This document shows, piece after piece, positions 43,710 to 55,850 of a DNA stretch of 64,000 nt (its first letter is position 1; every line of letters begins with the position of its first letter). Origin of the DNA: Plutella xylostella (lineage: Eukaryota; Arthropoda; Insecta; Lepidoptera; Plutellidae); the NCBI RefSeq assembly GCF_932276165.1, contig NC_063997.1, positions 9,062,001-9,126,000 on the forward strand, read 5' to 3'. The position numbers and the translations under genes were made by a program. The notes beneath the pieces are model-generated. The model ran no database searches. It was given only the letters and a program-made list of their open reading frames with translations, and was not told the DNA's origin.

Positions 43710-45033
43710 AGGTTCTTACGGAATTCTTAAATAAAATTTGTAAAATAATATTATTATTATTTTGTTCATACCTATTTAAGCATTGCGAAAATCTATGAAC
43801 AAATAATAATATTTCTTCTTTTTACATGCACTTTGGACACGATCCGGCTGCAGAATAGCGCGCTAATGGAATAACGGTACACTGGATTCCTTTGAGTGTT
43901 CATGCAAAAAAAAAAAATGAAACACTTTGAACACTTTTACTACAACGCGTCTTTTTCTAAAGGTGCTCGGAACTCGGATAGAAAAATCTAGAATAAAGTA
44001 GGAATATCTGAACCACAATAACTCTACACTGAACTAACATGCACTAAAAAAACTTAGAGTAGCTTACAGTTTTTACCATCATCAGCCCTTAATCGTCTTT
44101 TGCCTCTCGCATGGATTTGAAATTGTTTCATCTCGCAGTTATTCGCATTAAAATAACTCAGCGTAAAGCTACAAATTAAATATATATTATTGTGGAACAT
44201 CAACTGTATCGGTATTATACAGGGTCACATTTTCTTTATGCACTTTCCGAATGCATTTCAATATACATGTCATCCCAAACGCTCGACGCTTGTCGTAGAC
44301 ATGCGACTGCTGAAACGCTAATAAATAAACACAACATAAATTAAATTGTTCCAAAATATCTAGTAAGCCACATAATGTGAAACCACACGTTTGGTGCCAT
44401 ATTGAAGTCGCATTTTCATAAATCCACTGGTGCGTGCGTGAATAAAGGCATTGTTCCCTTTTGTATGCGCCGACGAATTGCAGCAAATACCGTACTTCCA
44501 ACTAATAAATAATTCGGATAGGCTGTTTATATTGTGGCTACTGACTTGCGACCACACATTGTACCTACATTTACCAATTCCATACTTAGGTACAACCATA
44601 CAGAACCAACAAAAACCTTACCTTATTGCCAGCAAGCAACACCTTGCCATGTGGGCACTAGTGATAATCATACATTTTAGGAGAAAGTGAAACATTCAAA
44701 TAGTTTTTATAATCCTGTGTTGTTTGGCGAATATAACTTTTATTTATCACTACCGTATTTTTGAGTTTATTACTATCTACTATTCACCGTTTATTAAATG
44801 AATACTGGATAAAAGTGCGCTTTGTCACTATAAAAGCTTGCGAAAAGAACTAAAAGAAGGTCCAAAAAAGCTTGAGTGCTCAGAGAGTTAGTTAATGCCG
44901 GGACGTCGGCATTATTACGAGCAGGAGCTAACATTTATACAACTAAATAGGTATTTACAACTAAAAAGAACTACAGAATTGCTATTGTTATAAACTTTTG
45001 GTAAATGTTTGAATCATCAGGGACAGTCCATCT
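43710..45033. other. No gene or clear repeat
   Basis: Short frames at 44187-44599 (minus) and 44451-44690 (plus) overlap each other in different phases and lack any domain I recognise. An (ATT)n stretch lies near 43750. Confidence 0.35.
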
Positions 45034-45140
45034 ATACAGGGTGGTCAAAAAGGGGTATACAAGTCATAGAGCAAACATTGACCCCCTGAATCACCAACTT
45101 TCTACATCTGGTATATTTCCACTTTTGCAACAGCCTGTAG
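45034..45140. mobile_element. Diverged ACAGGGTGG foldback MITE
   Basis: ATACAGGGTGGTCAAAAAGG and TTTTGCAACAGCCTGTAG are imperfect inverted ends of the same type as 12908 and 21662. Short, non-coding. Confidence 0.55.
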
Positions 45141-45201
45141 TTGTGAAACTCCTTCCAGTGTAGCGAGCATCGGATTCGATAATATTTTCGAATCTACACG
45201 A

Positions 45202-45410
45202 AGGGTCACTTTTACCAAATGCTAAACGTATTTAAATCAAATTTTAAATACATTTTGGACTAACTGACAGACGTATGACCGGCTACTAAATACGTTTAGC
45301 GTTTGGTGAAATTTCACCTAACATATGAAAAAAACAAATGTCACTTTTGGAACTAACTTTGCCTTACATTTTGACACTGACAGTAGACGATACGCAACGT
45401 AAACGGAGGA
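45202..45410. mobile_element. Foldback repeat, family T (copy 2)
   Basis: AGGGTCACTTTTACCAAATG and AGCGTTTGGTGAAATTTCAC are inverted ends of the hairpin part (45202-45320). Similarity to the 48650 copy continues to about 45410 (ATGTCACTTTTGGAACTAAC; GATACGCAACGTAAACGGAG), so the repeat unit is larger than the hairpin. Confidence 0.75.
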
Positions 45411-45933
45411 ATCGAATCCTGTGCTCGCGACTCTGATTGCAGCATTCAATCAAAACATGATGAATACTGAATAGGGGATTGATCCCGATATTCCATTACT
45501 AATGCTATACACTGTTAATCGCATTAAATCACGCCCGGAGGCGTTGCTACCTGAAGCCTTATTGTCTCATGTAGTACCAATTGCAATCAATTGGATTTGT
45601 CAGAGAAGATGTGAAATTTATTTATCTTTACATACACTGGGCTTAAAAAATAAGAACATAATAGATACATACTAAATTATTAACTTGAAATATAATTATC
45701 ATAGGTCAAACAAAACTCAGCGTGAATATTTTAAGTATGAAGAATGATGTATTATCATCAGCTGCCTTTGTTAAAAATTTATTAGCAGATGATGATGAAG
45801 TAAGTTTTAATAGACGTTGCCGTTGGTGGCTTGATAGCCAGAGTAATGAGATGCAGCCGTCCTCGCGATAAAAGTGAAAATAAGCTTACATAGAGTCTGG
45901 GGAACTTGTTATTATTTTGCATTTTATTTTAAA

Positions 45934-46084
45934 CTAGCTGTTCCCGCGCGCTTCGCTTCGCCTTAAAAAGTTTTCCCGTGGGAATTCCGGGATAAAAAGT
46001 AGCCTATGTTCTTTCCCAGGGTCTAGAACGTATGTATACCAAATTTCATTCAAATCCGTTCAGTAGTTTTGGCGTGAAAGAGTA

Positions 46085-46115
<31 letters not shown>

Positions 46116-46148
46116 CAGTTACTTTCGCATTTATAATATTAGTTAGGA
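45934..46148 (-). mobile_element. Helitron-like element (minus strand)
   Basis: Minus strand begins TCCTAACTAATATTATAAAT and ends CGCGGGAACAGCTAG before T. The (CTGT)n stretch is longer here than in other copies. A second, decayed 3' end of the same family (46161-46225, CTAGCTGTTCCCGCGAGC on the plus strand) adjoins it, a head-to-tail arrangement common for Helitrons. Confidence 0.85.
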
Positions 46149-46265
46149 TTAGGATTAGGACTAGCTGTTCCCGCGAGCTCTTGTGCACCTTAAAAAGTGT
46201 CCCCGTGAGAATTTCAGGATAAACGTACCCAGTAATTCAGAGTACCAGCTCCTTACAAACCTAAT

Positions 46266-46505
46266 TGGTTAGTGACCCTGACTACTGAGCCAATGGTCCC
46301 GGGTTCGATTCCCGGCTGGGGCAGATATTTGTTTAAACACAGATATCTGTTCTCGGGTCTTGGATGTGCCCGTAAAATGGCAATAGGCCCGCCCCCTATT
46401 ACATTGGGACTAACATAACACTCTGGCGAAAAGTGGGTGCAGCAATGCACCTCTGCCTACCTCGCAAGGGAGTACATTAGTACAAGGCGTGAGTGCGTGT
46501 GTTAT
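46266..46505 (+). mobile_element. tRNA-derived SINE, family A, 5'-truncated
   Basis: It starts at GGTTAGTGACCCTGACTACT, lacking the first 20 or so bases; B box GGTTCGATTCC; body and TG-type tail as in other copies. From 46510 to 47690 I see nothing recognisable. Confidence 0.88.
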
Positions 46506-47696
46506 GTTAGTTATAATATACTCATAATTATTTTTATTTTTTGGTATCACGAACTTTTTTCAATATAAATGTGTGTCTTAGTGGTAAACGTTTAGGGTAA
46601 TAAGCTTACTATGTATTACTTGTTTTTAATGTATGTTTTGTAAAGTTTATTACTGTTGTTTGTCCTAATAAATAAAATTTTTAAAAAAAATTGGTCAATA
46701 TTGGTTCGGCCGCTTTGGGTGTAACAGTAAAATGCATCAAACACAAACTTGCGTCTTTAGTAGTTATTTATTGAAGCACAACTGCGACAAAACTGCTTAT
46801 TAAAGATTTGATACATTTATACCCGCTGGCCTACATCCAGTTATTGTATATAAAATAATAATGCGTAAAATAAAATATCGATAAAGTTTCGATAAAGTAT
46901 GCGATTGACTTGGCCTACAGTAATAAAATATGCAAATGTATTTCTGGTTATTGTTTGTAGTAAATATAAAAGAACGCGATATGCCCGGAGGCAACTATTT
47001 ATTGTTTCTGTATAAAACTGAGATAGCTTAAATTATGAGAAGTAGTTTTGAATTATCTCACAGCATAATTAATTAGGTCATACACGCTCCGGTGTACTGA
47101 AAGGTCTACTTGTGCAGATGTGCCATCGTTGGTCGTAGCATAGACTAATACACTAATAGTCTATGGTCGTAGTAGGTACCTATGTGGGGGACTCCAGCCG
47201 CTAGAAGGGTTCATCGGAGAGAATTGATTTTCATATTTGTTCCAGTCGCCTGCGCAGGTCTAAAAATCTGCGCAGTTCTATCCCCACACACGTTCCAGCA
47301 CAGGTAGACCAGAATGTATGTAACCAATATTAAGTTAATGATTTCGCGTAGTCAAAATTATTGTTCTTCCAAAAAGTATAATAAAATTTAAAATGCCTCC
47401 ATTTAAAATTATGTTTTCTTATTCAGAAAATAGTCCGAAATCAGTGAATGCCAGTTTACATGTTCGTTGTTCGGCAAGCGTTTCTGTAATACACATTTTT
47501 ATTGGAATGTATTTTTTGCACGTAACAGGTTGGACGTGTGAACAGTGAAATAAATCATGCCAATTTTATTGGAATAACCTCGTAACGTTTTTTGTATCCG
47601 TGATGACTAGTGCAAAATATGATTTCCTAGCGGTCGCCTGCGACCTTTGCTTCGCCTTAAAAGTATTTTCTGGGGTATTTCCGGAATTAAGAGAAT

Positions 47697-47780
47697 AAGA
47701 GAGTCGTGGTGGCGTATCGGTTAAGGTCTCGGCTCTCATTCGTGAGGCTATTAGGGTTCAAATTCTGCCATATACCATAT
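47697..47780 (+). repeat. Degenerate tRNA-like SINE head
   Basis: GTCGTGGTGGCGTATCGGTT (A-box-like) and AGGGTTCAAATTCTGCC (B-box-like) are spaced as in a tRNA. It is preceded by a Helitron-like scrap (CTTTGCTTCGCCTTAAAAG near 47648). Confidence 0.45.
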
Positions 47781-47960
47781 GAAACTTTTTAGGCGTTTAT
47801 ACGGGTTTAGTTAATAATGCTTAGTACATAACGTAGACGTACATATCGTACACTACATATCGTAGAAGTACATTGATGAGTTTGTTTCATAATAGTATTT
47901 CTAAGCTGTCATACTCGTGCATACCTTACCCTACGTGGACTAATCAATATTTGTGTAAAC

Positions 47961-48005
47961 CATGGAAGTAATAAGCACTGTACGTAAGTACTTATTACTT
48001 CCATG
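47961..48005. mobile_element. 45-bp micro-foldback with 8-bp direct repeats
   Basis: CATGGAAGTAATAAG and CTTATTACTTCCATG are perfect 15-bp arms around a 15-nt centre, and GTGTAAAC flanks both sides (47953-47960, 48006-48013). The 8-bp duplication is hAT-like. It is small for a mobile element and could be a recombination product. Confidence 0.55.
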
Positions 48006-48255
48006 GTGTAAACGGAGCTTTACTTAATTATTTTGACACCTCTTTATCAAGAAAAGTAAAAACGAGCAATTTAACAGCAGAAACTCGTACAAATGTGGGT
48101 AATTTAGGAGGCGTTTATCGTTTGAAGAAAAGTTCCGGCAGCGAATGCCGAGTTCAGTGCCAAATTCCGAGTGTTAATCACACTGGCCATGCATCACCGC
48201 TGTGGGCTGCGTCCCCAGTAGGCAAACTGTTCTCCGATGACTAAGTGGCTCAGTC

Positions 48256-48411
48256 GCAAAACGTACCGCTCGCAAAATGTACCCTATGTAATAATGCACC
48301 TTTCTGAAAATGCTCCTGTCGCGTAATGCGCATATGGCATAATGTACCTATCGTAAAATGTACCAATCGCAAAATGCACCTGTCGTAAAATGCACCTATC
48401 GCAAGACAGTG
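48256..48411 (+). repeat. Tandem array of degenerate 16-bp units
   Basis: About nine units such as CGCAAAATGTACCTAT, GGCATAATGTACCTAT and CGTAAAATGCACCTGT with constant 16-bp spacing. The style matches the arms of the 9-bp-TSD elements. AGTGGCT occurs on both sides (48245-48251 and about 48408-48414). An 85-codon minus frame here is a by-product of the array. Confidence 0.8.
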
Positions 48412-48649
48412 GCTTTGTGGTACAAATATAGATATAAATACAAAAGATGACACAAATGCATGAACATTGTCGTGTACAAACCCTGAAGAAGCATTATTTC
48501 CTGTCACAGGTAAGTTGTTATGAAATTATATTATGCGTAAATTTATTCATTCAAAAGTCGCAATGCTTGGTTTCAATTCAAATCATGATACTTCCGTGAA
48601 ACAAAACTATGAAAATGAACACTCTCTAACAGAAACAACAGTCAAAATC

Positions 48650-48865
48650 TATATGTCGTATATAAAATAGTATTTAAATCAAATATTAAATACATCTTGT
48701 ACTAACTGACAGACGTATGACAGGCTACTAAATACGTTTAGCGTTTGGTGAAATTCCACCTAACTTGGAAAAAACAAATGTCACTTTTGGAACTAACAAA
48801 TTAGCCTTACATTTTGACAGTGACAGTTGACGATACGCAACGTAAACGGAGGTTTCGAATCTTAT
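48650..48865. mobile_element. Foldback repeat, family T (copy 3)
   Basis: It matches 45202-45410 from TATTTAAATCAAATATTAAA through GATACGCAACGTAAACGGAG. The left inverted end is degenerate. It provides the empty site for the Harbinger-type element at 3798. Confidence 0.75.
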
Positions 48866-49735
48866 AATCGCTGATCAAACTTGAAACTGATCTCATCCTT
48901 TTTTTCCATCTTTGGTTAAAAATAGCTGCGTTATTTTCAGCCATATCGGGCGTATTCATATGTGTATCGTGACAATGGAGGCGAAATCCTCTTATCTCGC
49001 GAACACAAAGCGTGAAATTTTAATTAAACCTCCTCAGAATAATAAACTCTGCTCGCGATAACCTCCGCTGATATTACATACATAAGTAAGTTATAGTCAA
49101 ATACATAAATAATATCCTGTATATTTATTTAGCGTGTATATTTCTTTATTTAGTTTGTCTAACTTTAACTTTGTCACTGTGAATTGAAAGTTGCATTCAT
49201 CGATTTATATGGACTTAAAAAGGAGATACAATATAATATCGACTAAATGAATATTATGATTTTCTACTACTCTGTTATATTATATAACCATAATCATTAT
49301 TCACGAGGTGCTCCTTAAAATATACAACATATAACTAAGATAATTCAATTATCAATTGTGGTGACTATCAAAGCAAACATTTTGTCGTAATTCTGAGCCA
49401 CTGTTGCTCTAGAAATATTTATAAATACCAAATAATAGAAACTACTACGATTCATTTATTTGGACTTTTCCTAAGCGACTTTTGTTTCATAGTTAAAGTC
49501 CAAAGAAAAAGTTTTTATTATGATTATACCGACGATAATCATAATAATATCAGGTTGGTCAAGATAATACTCGCCTAATGGTTTATTACTTACTTCCCAA
49601 ATCAAGATCTTGAACTCAAACTTTTTGTAATAGTCAAACTTTTCCAATTCTAGTATAATTACAGGAAACGCCCTACTATTATTATCCTAATACAATAACA
49701 AATAAAAGTTATAAAATGCCCTTTTTGAGTTTAAC

Positions 49736-49786
49736 TTTACTTTACTGTATTATGTACATTGTAGGTACATAATACAGTAAAGTAAA
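49736..49786. repeat. Perfect 22-bp stem hairpin
   Basis: TTTACTTTACTGTATTATGT plus AC pairs with its exact reverse complement across a 7-nt loop. From 48870 to 49735 nothing else is recognisable. Confidence 0.85.
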
Positions 49787-49885
49787 TGTAGATGAAATAG
49801 TACATGGCTCCAATTGGCATATGAAGACACAAAAAACATATGTATAAAAAAATCGGTTCTGATTCACTATACGTAGGTAACCTAT

Positions 49886-50220
49886 ATTCTATTCTATTCT
49901 ATTCTCTGTGGGGGTAACAGTACCTGCACCTGGCTCTCTCGAATGGAACCTTTGTGCATATCCCCAAGGTCTAAACTACCTTCCTAAGCTTGGACCATTT
50001 TCCCACCACGCTGGTCCACTGCGGGTTGGTGGGTTCACATATCTAGATGTGCTAAATCTAGATATGCAGGTTTCCTCACGATGTTTTCCTTCACCGTAAG
50101 AGCGATGGTATACATTGTACTTAAATGCAGAAAAGAACTCATTGGTACATGTCAGCGCCGGGATTCGAACCCGCATCTCTTGATTGAGAAGCGGGCGCTC
50201 ACCCGACTGAGCTACCACTC
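49886..50220 (-). mobile_element. tRNA-derived SINE, family C (minus strand)
   Basis: Minus strand: GTGGTAGCTCAGTCGGGTGA, B box GGGTTCGAATCCCGGC, body, (AGAAT)n tail. The anticodon-arm region differs slightly from other copies (CTCAATCAAGAG). Confidence 0.9.
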
Positions 50221-53200
50221 TATTGTATAAACTTACTCTTCTCGGTTCACAATATCATTCCCGCATCATGCCATCATCCCGCTGTATTTTATGAACCAAC
50301 CATACATACATTATAATAGGAAACAGCTCCTTTGAAAAGTTTAACATGAATTCCGAACCGTAATTTGAACAGGCAACGGAAGTATTTTCCGACATTCGAA
50401 ACTCCAAAAGAGCCCTTCACACCTCCTTTACTGAAACTTGCCTGGAGATATGCCAACTGAAAAGCCATCGTATTCCGAATACCTTTATACACATCGGCGT
50501 CGTATTTACAACGAAATGTGGCCTACTATTTGAAAATGTTTGCAAGCGAACCGGTAAATGGTTGCATATCACTTCGATTTGCTTTACATAACTGTCACAG
50601 AGTCTGCTCCCCGGTTTAATGTTTTGCACGTTATCTTTTCGCGCTTTTTTATTATTAATTTTTGAGGTACCTAATCATTAGTTACCGAATGTACATATAA
50701 GTTAAATAAAATAAACTTCATAAAATAACTACTCCCTATAGTCAAAAGTCACTACTATCATGCGACTAACAATGTTACTTTGGATTGAAAAATTTAACCC
50801 TGATTTTCAAAAGTCGTTATGAAAAAGTTATTCAAAATGACCCTTTCGGTTTACTGTACTTACATTTTTTTGTAACATCCTGTATCATCTGTATCCCTAT
50901 CTCTTTGTGGTTCTAAAATTAGATTGAGCAAGTAATTCCACTTGAAAAATGTGTTCCAAAAGCTGCAGCTAGCTTTTATATGGCCTTTTAAATTTTCAAC
51001 TTGTTCCACGATAAATTATGTAGGACTGAACTAGCACAGTTCAGGAAGGTTACTCTATACTGACGAAAAACGCACGAACGAGAGCTACCGTGCAATCGGT
51101 ACGTTTAATATAACTAGATAGAGTCGTGGCTTAACAGCAGCGCTTGGAAACAGAGTTTTTCTTCATACTAGAGTGACCCCAGACCGGCGACCGGCCCAAA
51201 ACAAACTTATTCATGTTCCGTTAATAGGCGCACACAATAGGAACTGCCAGAATACGACCCTTAAGTGAATGAGAAATGGTTGAATGGACATAATGGGCAA
51301 TAAGCCGTTTGGATGTCGGCTTATATTTATACCTAAAATAGGCAACGGTCTTTTCAGCCACCCAATAATGCAGTCATGAATGTGACTGGGAAGAAATATA
51401 TTCATAAACATACATACAGACGAATTGAGAACCTCCTCCTTTTTTCGAGGTCGGTTAAAAATATATATTATAGAAAATATAACAATCCGTATAGTGTATT
51501 CATAATGTAATAAGTTTTACCTGAAATGCACTACTTATTTATACCTTAAATCTCAATATTAATTTTGCAAACACTTTGAAATGGTTCATCACAAATCGTT
51601 TTTAAGTCCATTACGGGCTGAATGGTTTTTGCTCCGGGCGACGAGGAAACCTCCAGATGTCTCCCTGCTTATGCTAACGATAATGCGACTATTTTATATA
51701 CACACACAAGTATAGATGTATTATGTAGTAGTCTTACACATTGTTTAATAACTAAGGGTGACTTCCGCCCACATTTAAGCGAGATTAAATCTATTGCTAT
51801 CCTGTGCTCAGTGAGTATGTCTCTCCTCTGCGTCTTGAGAATGTTCTATTGACTTCTCAATAAAATACGGCCACGTTTAAAATCTAGACATAAAATTATA
51901 TTGATTGGCTCTCATTGGCAGTTCTCAATTTTTTTTTAATCAGTGAACCAAGAAGCTAGTTTACCTTAAATCGTAAACAAAAGGCAAAATTTATCCACAT
52001 TTATTTTTGGCACGTCTAAAGCATAAATTCTCATTTGTTGTAGAAATGCGGTTCGTATTATCCAAGATCGAAGACATGAAGGCTGAGCTCTCAAGAGATC
52101 GCTTGTGTAGTAATAAAGCTTTACCGTCTGGTTTTTGGTTACCTACATACTACTGTCAGCTCCCAATATACCTATTATTTATTTATAATACTCGTAACTA
52201 TGAATGTAATGAGTTTAGAATAACAATAAAACTTTAGAGAATAAATAGGTACACATAAAAACAGTAACAGAGTAAGAATACGAAATCGGATCACACAACG
52301 AAACAATTTATAACATAATGGTCAGGGAAGCTCTGCGGAAATTTGAAATTTGTCTTAAAGCGGCATCGATTTTAGTGAGAAATGTGCTATATAACGGGTG
52401 GAATATCTCACCCTGTCTTCTTTTACAGCAGTCACGTACTGCCACTGACGAGCCGTCGAGCCGGCGAGGGCCGTCAGACCGCTGGCCTCAGCGATTAGCA
52501 AGCTCCATTTCCAATAGAACAATAGACAAGTATTTTGTATGCGTTTCTGTGTGGTACTTCTGTTTTGTGAAGGTTTATGCAGTGGTTTGTATCAATTATT
52601 GTCGATGAGAGAGTTTTGTTTAAAGTTAAAGTTAGTTCCGACTCCGAAGAAAGGAGTATGTTCTCAATCTATCGGTATTTTTTTAGAAAACTAGAACTGT
52701 AAGGATAATTACTTACTCTCTCGTACCAGCGAGTTTCAAACAGACTTTGTAAGTAAGTACCTAATCGGTTGTAAGTTTGTAAGGTAGCATTAGACGGGAC
52801 AGGATATTGAAGGTGAAAACTTTTAGCAAAGTCAACAAAGGTCACTTTACGAGTGAAGCATCAAGATGTTTATGACAAGTTTCGCTGCTGAATACAAACA
52901 TAAACTTTACAGACAAGAGTGAGAGAGTTCGATCATCTTCCCAATAGTTTGGTGCCCACTTACTAGGTAAGTAATTTGATGGTACCTATTGTTTTGAGTT
53001 CTGTCAATAGTGGAAATAAAAAAATATTCTGGCTGCTGAAAAGATTTTCAGGCTTGGGAAAGGCCCACAACTTTAGCACATAGATATATGTATGCAATAA
53101 ATAAATAAAAAAAAGACAAATAATACTTATACGGTTTATCAGGCGAACAAAGTTATATAAATGTTTCAAACATGCACTAGGAAATAAGAAAAAAGCTTCA

Positions 53201-53337
53201 GTAATAATTAATGGATTAGTTAGTACATAATTATATTATCATTATGTATGTACGCTTAGATATAGGTATATGTTATATGTATGACTCATTCATCATCATT
53301 CATCAAGGGCAGGTAGGTATTCACATTACATACACAT
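50221..53337. other. Long stretch without a gene
   Basis: Only short frames without recognisable domains. A repeat end lies at 51418-51462. A solo ACAGGATGTTACAAAA-type end (minus strand) is near 50870. A GC-richer patch at 52440-52500 has no coding signature. Confidence 0.35.
51418..51462 (+). repeat. 3' end of a dispersed repeat (GTCGGTTAAAAAT motif)
   Basis: GACGAATTGAGAACCTCCTC and GAGGTCGGTTAAAAAT resemble 59707-59750 (GATGAATTGAAAACCTTCTC, GAAGTCGGTTAAAAAT). The family is unidentified. Confidence 0.5.
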
Positions 53338-53342
53338 ATTCA

Positions 53343-54196
53343 TGTGATATTTAGGGAAATAATATACGAGTTTGCTGTTCACCATTCTTCTATTCGGTAA
53401 TAGACTAACTAGAAGTATAAACAAACTATAAACAAACTCTTATCAAAAAGGCCAAATTCCACATACCTCCCCTACTATTTATAAAATAATATAACATAAA
53501 ACTCAATAAACCATTACAAAGTCAATACATTGAATAAACATAAACATCAAAGAATAAACAATTCAAAATCTCTATGCACTTGCTGTCCACTGTCCCTCCT
53601 GGCGGCTGAGGAGCAGCATCCTCTCCGCTCTCCTCCCCCTCTACAGCTGTACTTCTGTGCCAGGAGTCATTGTGTTCCATCAGGCCCGCTCACTCTCCGC
53701 TCCTTCTCCTACTGCGCCAAACTCCGCACTCGAGTCGCCCACTCAGCCAGTCCCCTCTCTGGCAATGCCATTAGAGCCTTTTACTCCGCATTGTCAGCTT
53801 CTTTGGGAAGGCCAAGCCCTCTACGACCCGGTGATTTCGACCAACTCCGTCGGCAGCACAGCTCTCCTCTTAAGGCCTGCTGCATCGGTGGCCTCGCTCG
53901 GTTGTCGTTCGCTGAGCAGAACTAAACAAACCGGCTTTTCAATCTTCGCCACACGACTCGACGGTTCTGGTCAAAATTTTGGTTACCACACATTTGCGCT
54001 TGTATTTACTTTCAGCTCACGTAAAATGCACTAACCTATTATTATTACACTGCGTGAGCTCTTATTTGTCGCCAATGTGATATTTAGGGAAAAAATATAC
54101 GAGTTTGCTGTTCACCATTCTTCTATTCGGTAATAGACTAACTAGAAGTATAAACAAACTATAAACAAACTCTTATCAAAAAGGCCAAACACCACA
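53343..54196. mobile_element. TRIM-like miniature LTR retrotransposon (854 bp)
   Basis: Two 121-bp direct repeats (53343-53463, 54076-54196) start TGTGATATTTAGGG and end CCACA, giving TGT...ACA termini, and differ at only about three positions. ATTCA flanks the whole unit (53338-53342, 54197-54201), the 5-bp duplication expected from an LTR integrase. The 612-bp interior is CT-rich and GC-richer than its surroundings, with a 131-codon and an overlapping 125-codon frame that show no gag or pol motif. I could not identify a primer-binding site or polypurine tract. This size and structure fit a terminal-repeat retrotransposon in miniature. Confidence 0.8.
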
Positions 54197-54201
54197 ATTC
54201 A

Positions 54202-55651
54202 ATATATAATCGAGAATAATATCGCCGTGTCAGTTGTTTATAAAAGAAGGAAAACCATAATGTTATCCCCCAACAGATATTAAACGTATCTGTAAATGTG
54301 GTGAGCCGATCGTGTCCTGGTTAGACGGCACGTATTAAATAAACCGCGAATACTGCGTACATATTGGAGGATAACCGGGGTTCCCCACAGCACTGTCAAC
54401 AACGATACCGTGATGGTGGTAGACTTATCTAATCAACAAATAATTGTAAAATTTTACGTCGAGTAAAATTATATCCTGTAATAAGTATTGTACGAAGCGA
54501 GACGCCATATTCGTTGACAATCGTGTATAAATTGACAATTTAAAACAAACCTTTATTCAACTTGTAAGAAAAAATACAGATAATCGCAGACACATACGTC
54601 AACTTAAAACACCTCTTTTTCCTTGGTGGATTATAATTATGTCAACTGGGGGCAGTGAGATCGTGTAATGGGCTGCTTTTACTACCTAGTTTAGATCGTC
54701 ATAATACTCAAATCGCTAACTGGGGGCTAGACAATTTGTTTTATAAGACCTTTGTAACAACCTTTTAACAGCTCTAAAAGTTAATCCTCGATCCACTTAA
54801 CTTCGGTCCTATAAAAGTCACGGCGTGACTGCGAAGGTAAACTGAGTTTTTATTTGTTTTCGGAAGGTCCGCTGGGCAGGCGGGGGCCGCCGGAGGAATC
54901 CTCAATGAGAGGGACTATGTATCACCGGATCCGGATATTGGCTGTCAGCTGACGACGCTAGTGTCTGCACTACACTGCCGATGAGCTTTTCTGATTTCAC
55001 GAAATCATCATAAACGAAAAGAAACATTGAGGGTGTAGTTTACGCCTGGTTATAGCGGTTTTGTTTTTAAAATGGTCGAAATTCTAAAACAAGGCACTCA
55101 TGAAGTATTTAAACATTTAATACATATGTATATTATCATTGCTTGTTTATTATCTCAGTATCTACGTGAAATAAATAAGTATAAATGACCTAGGTCCTTT
55201 TACAATAGCATCGTCGCATCGGATGAGTAATAAAATTACTGAAACCTGAAGAAACATTTGAAGGATAGCGGGGTTGTGTCCTGAAAATCAAGCCTTAATT
55301 ACCAAATAATGTGTCTGTCGTACTACGTCAATGTTCGCTAGATGATCAATTATTTCGTTTAGACAGAATACAAGTCGTATACTCGATGAGTAATGCATGC
55401 TTTCCGCAGCGGCATCCGAATCCATATTTCCATTTTATGTTCGCGAAATTGGAATTCGCTGGTATTCCAGCATTAGTAGTTAGTGCGGCCTGGCTCGGCC
55501 GGTAATGACGCGGGAACACAACGTGAGATGATTATTTGTTTATTGATGGCCGCGTGTGTGTGTTCAGTACCGCTGATTGGCTTGTTCGGTCACTCTTGCT
55601 AACGAAAACCCAAGTTTTGTAGGGCTTCTATGCGAACCACTACTAATGCTT
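54202..55651. other. No gene recognised
   Basis: A GC-rich patch at 54868-54900 (GGGCAGGCGGGGGCCGCCGG) stands out but has no open frame of note. The remainder is AT-rich. Confidence 0.35.
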
Positions 55652-55850
55652 GACGACCGAATGGTGTAGTGGTTAGTGACCCTGACTGCTATGCCGAAAG
55701 TTCCGGATGCAACCCCGGCCGGAGCAGATATTTGTTTAATAGAAATATTTTGTACTAGGGTCTTGGGTGTTAATATACCCATGTACATAATATTTATGGG
55801 CTGTCCGATTCCCATAGGCTCTGCCTAGCTTGGGGTAGCCCACATATTTA
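55652..55850 (+). mobile_element. tRNA-derived SINE, family B, diverged
   Basis: The head GACCGAATGGTGTAGTGGTT is intact, the B box is decayed (GGATGCAACCCC), and the body GGTCTTGGGTGTTAATATAC and GGCTCTGCCTAGCTTGGGG match family B. The tail is AT-rich. Confidence 0.8.

Noticed and set aside
45300..45320. Family-T hairpin as a complete MITE with TAA duplication
   Set aside because: The left flank is not TAA, and similarity between copies runs about 90 bp past the hairpin, so the unit's true edges are unknown.
53530..54034. 131- and 125-codon overlapping frames considered as gag
   Set aside because: They overlap in different phases, are Ser/Pro/Leu-rich from CT-rich DNA and lack zinc knuckle, protease or RT motifs.
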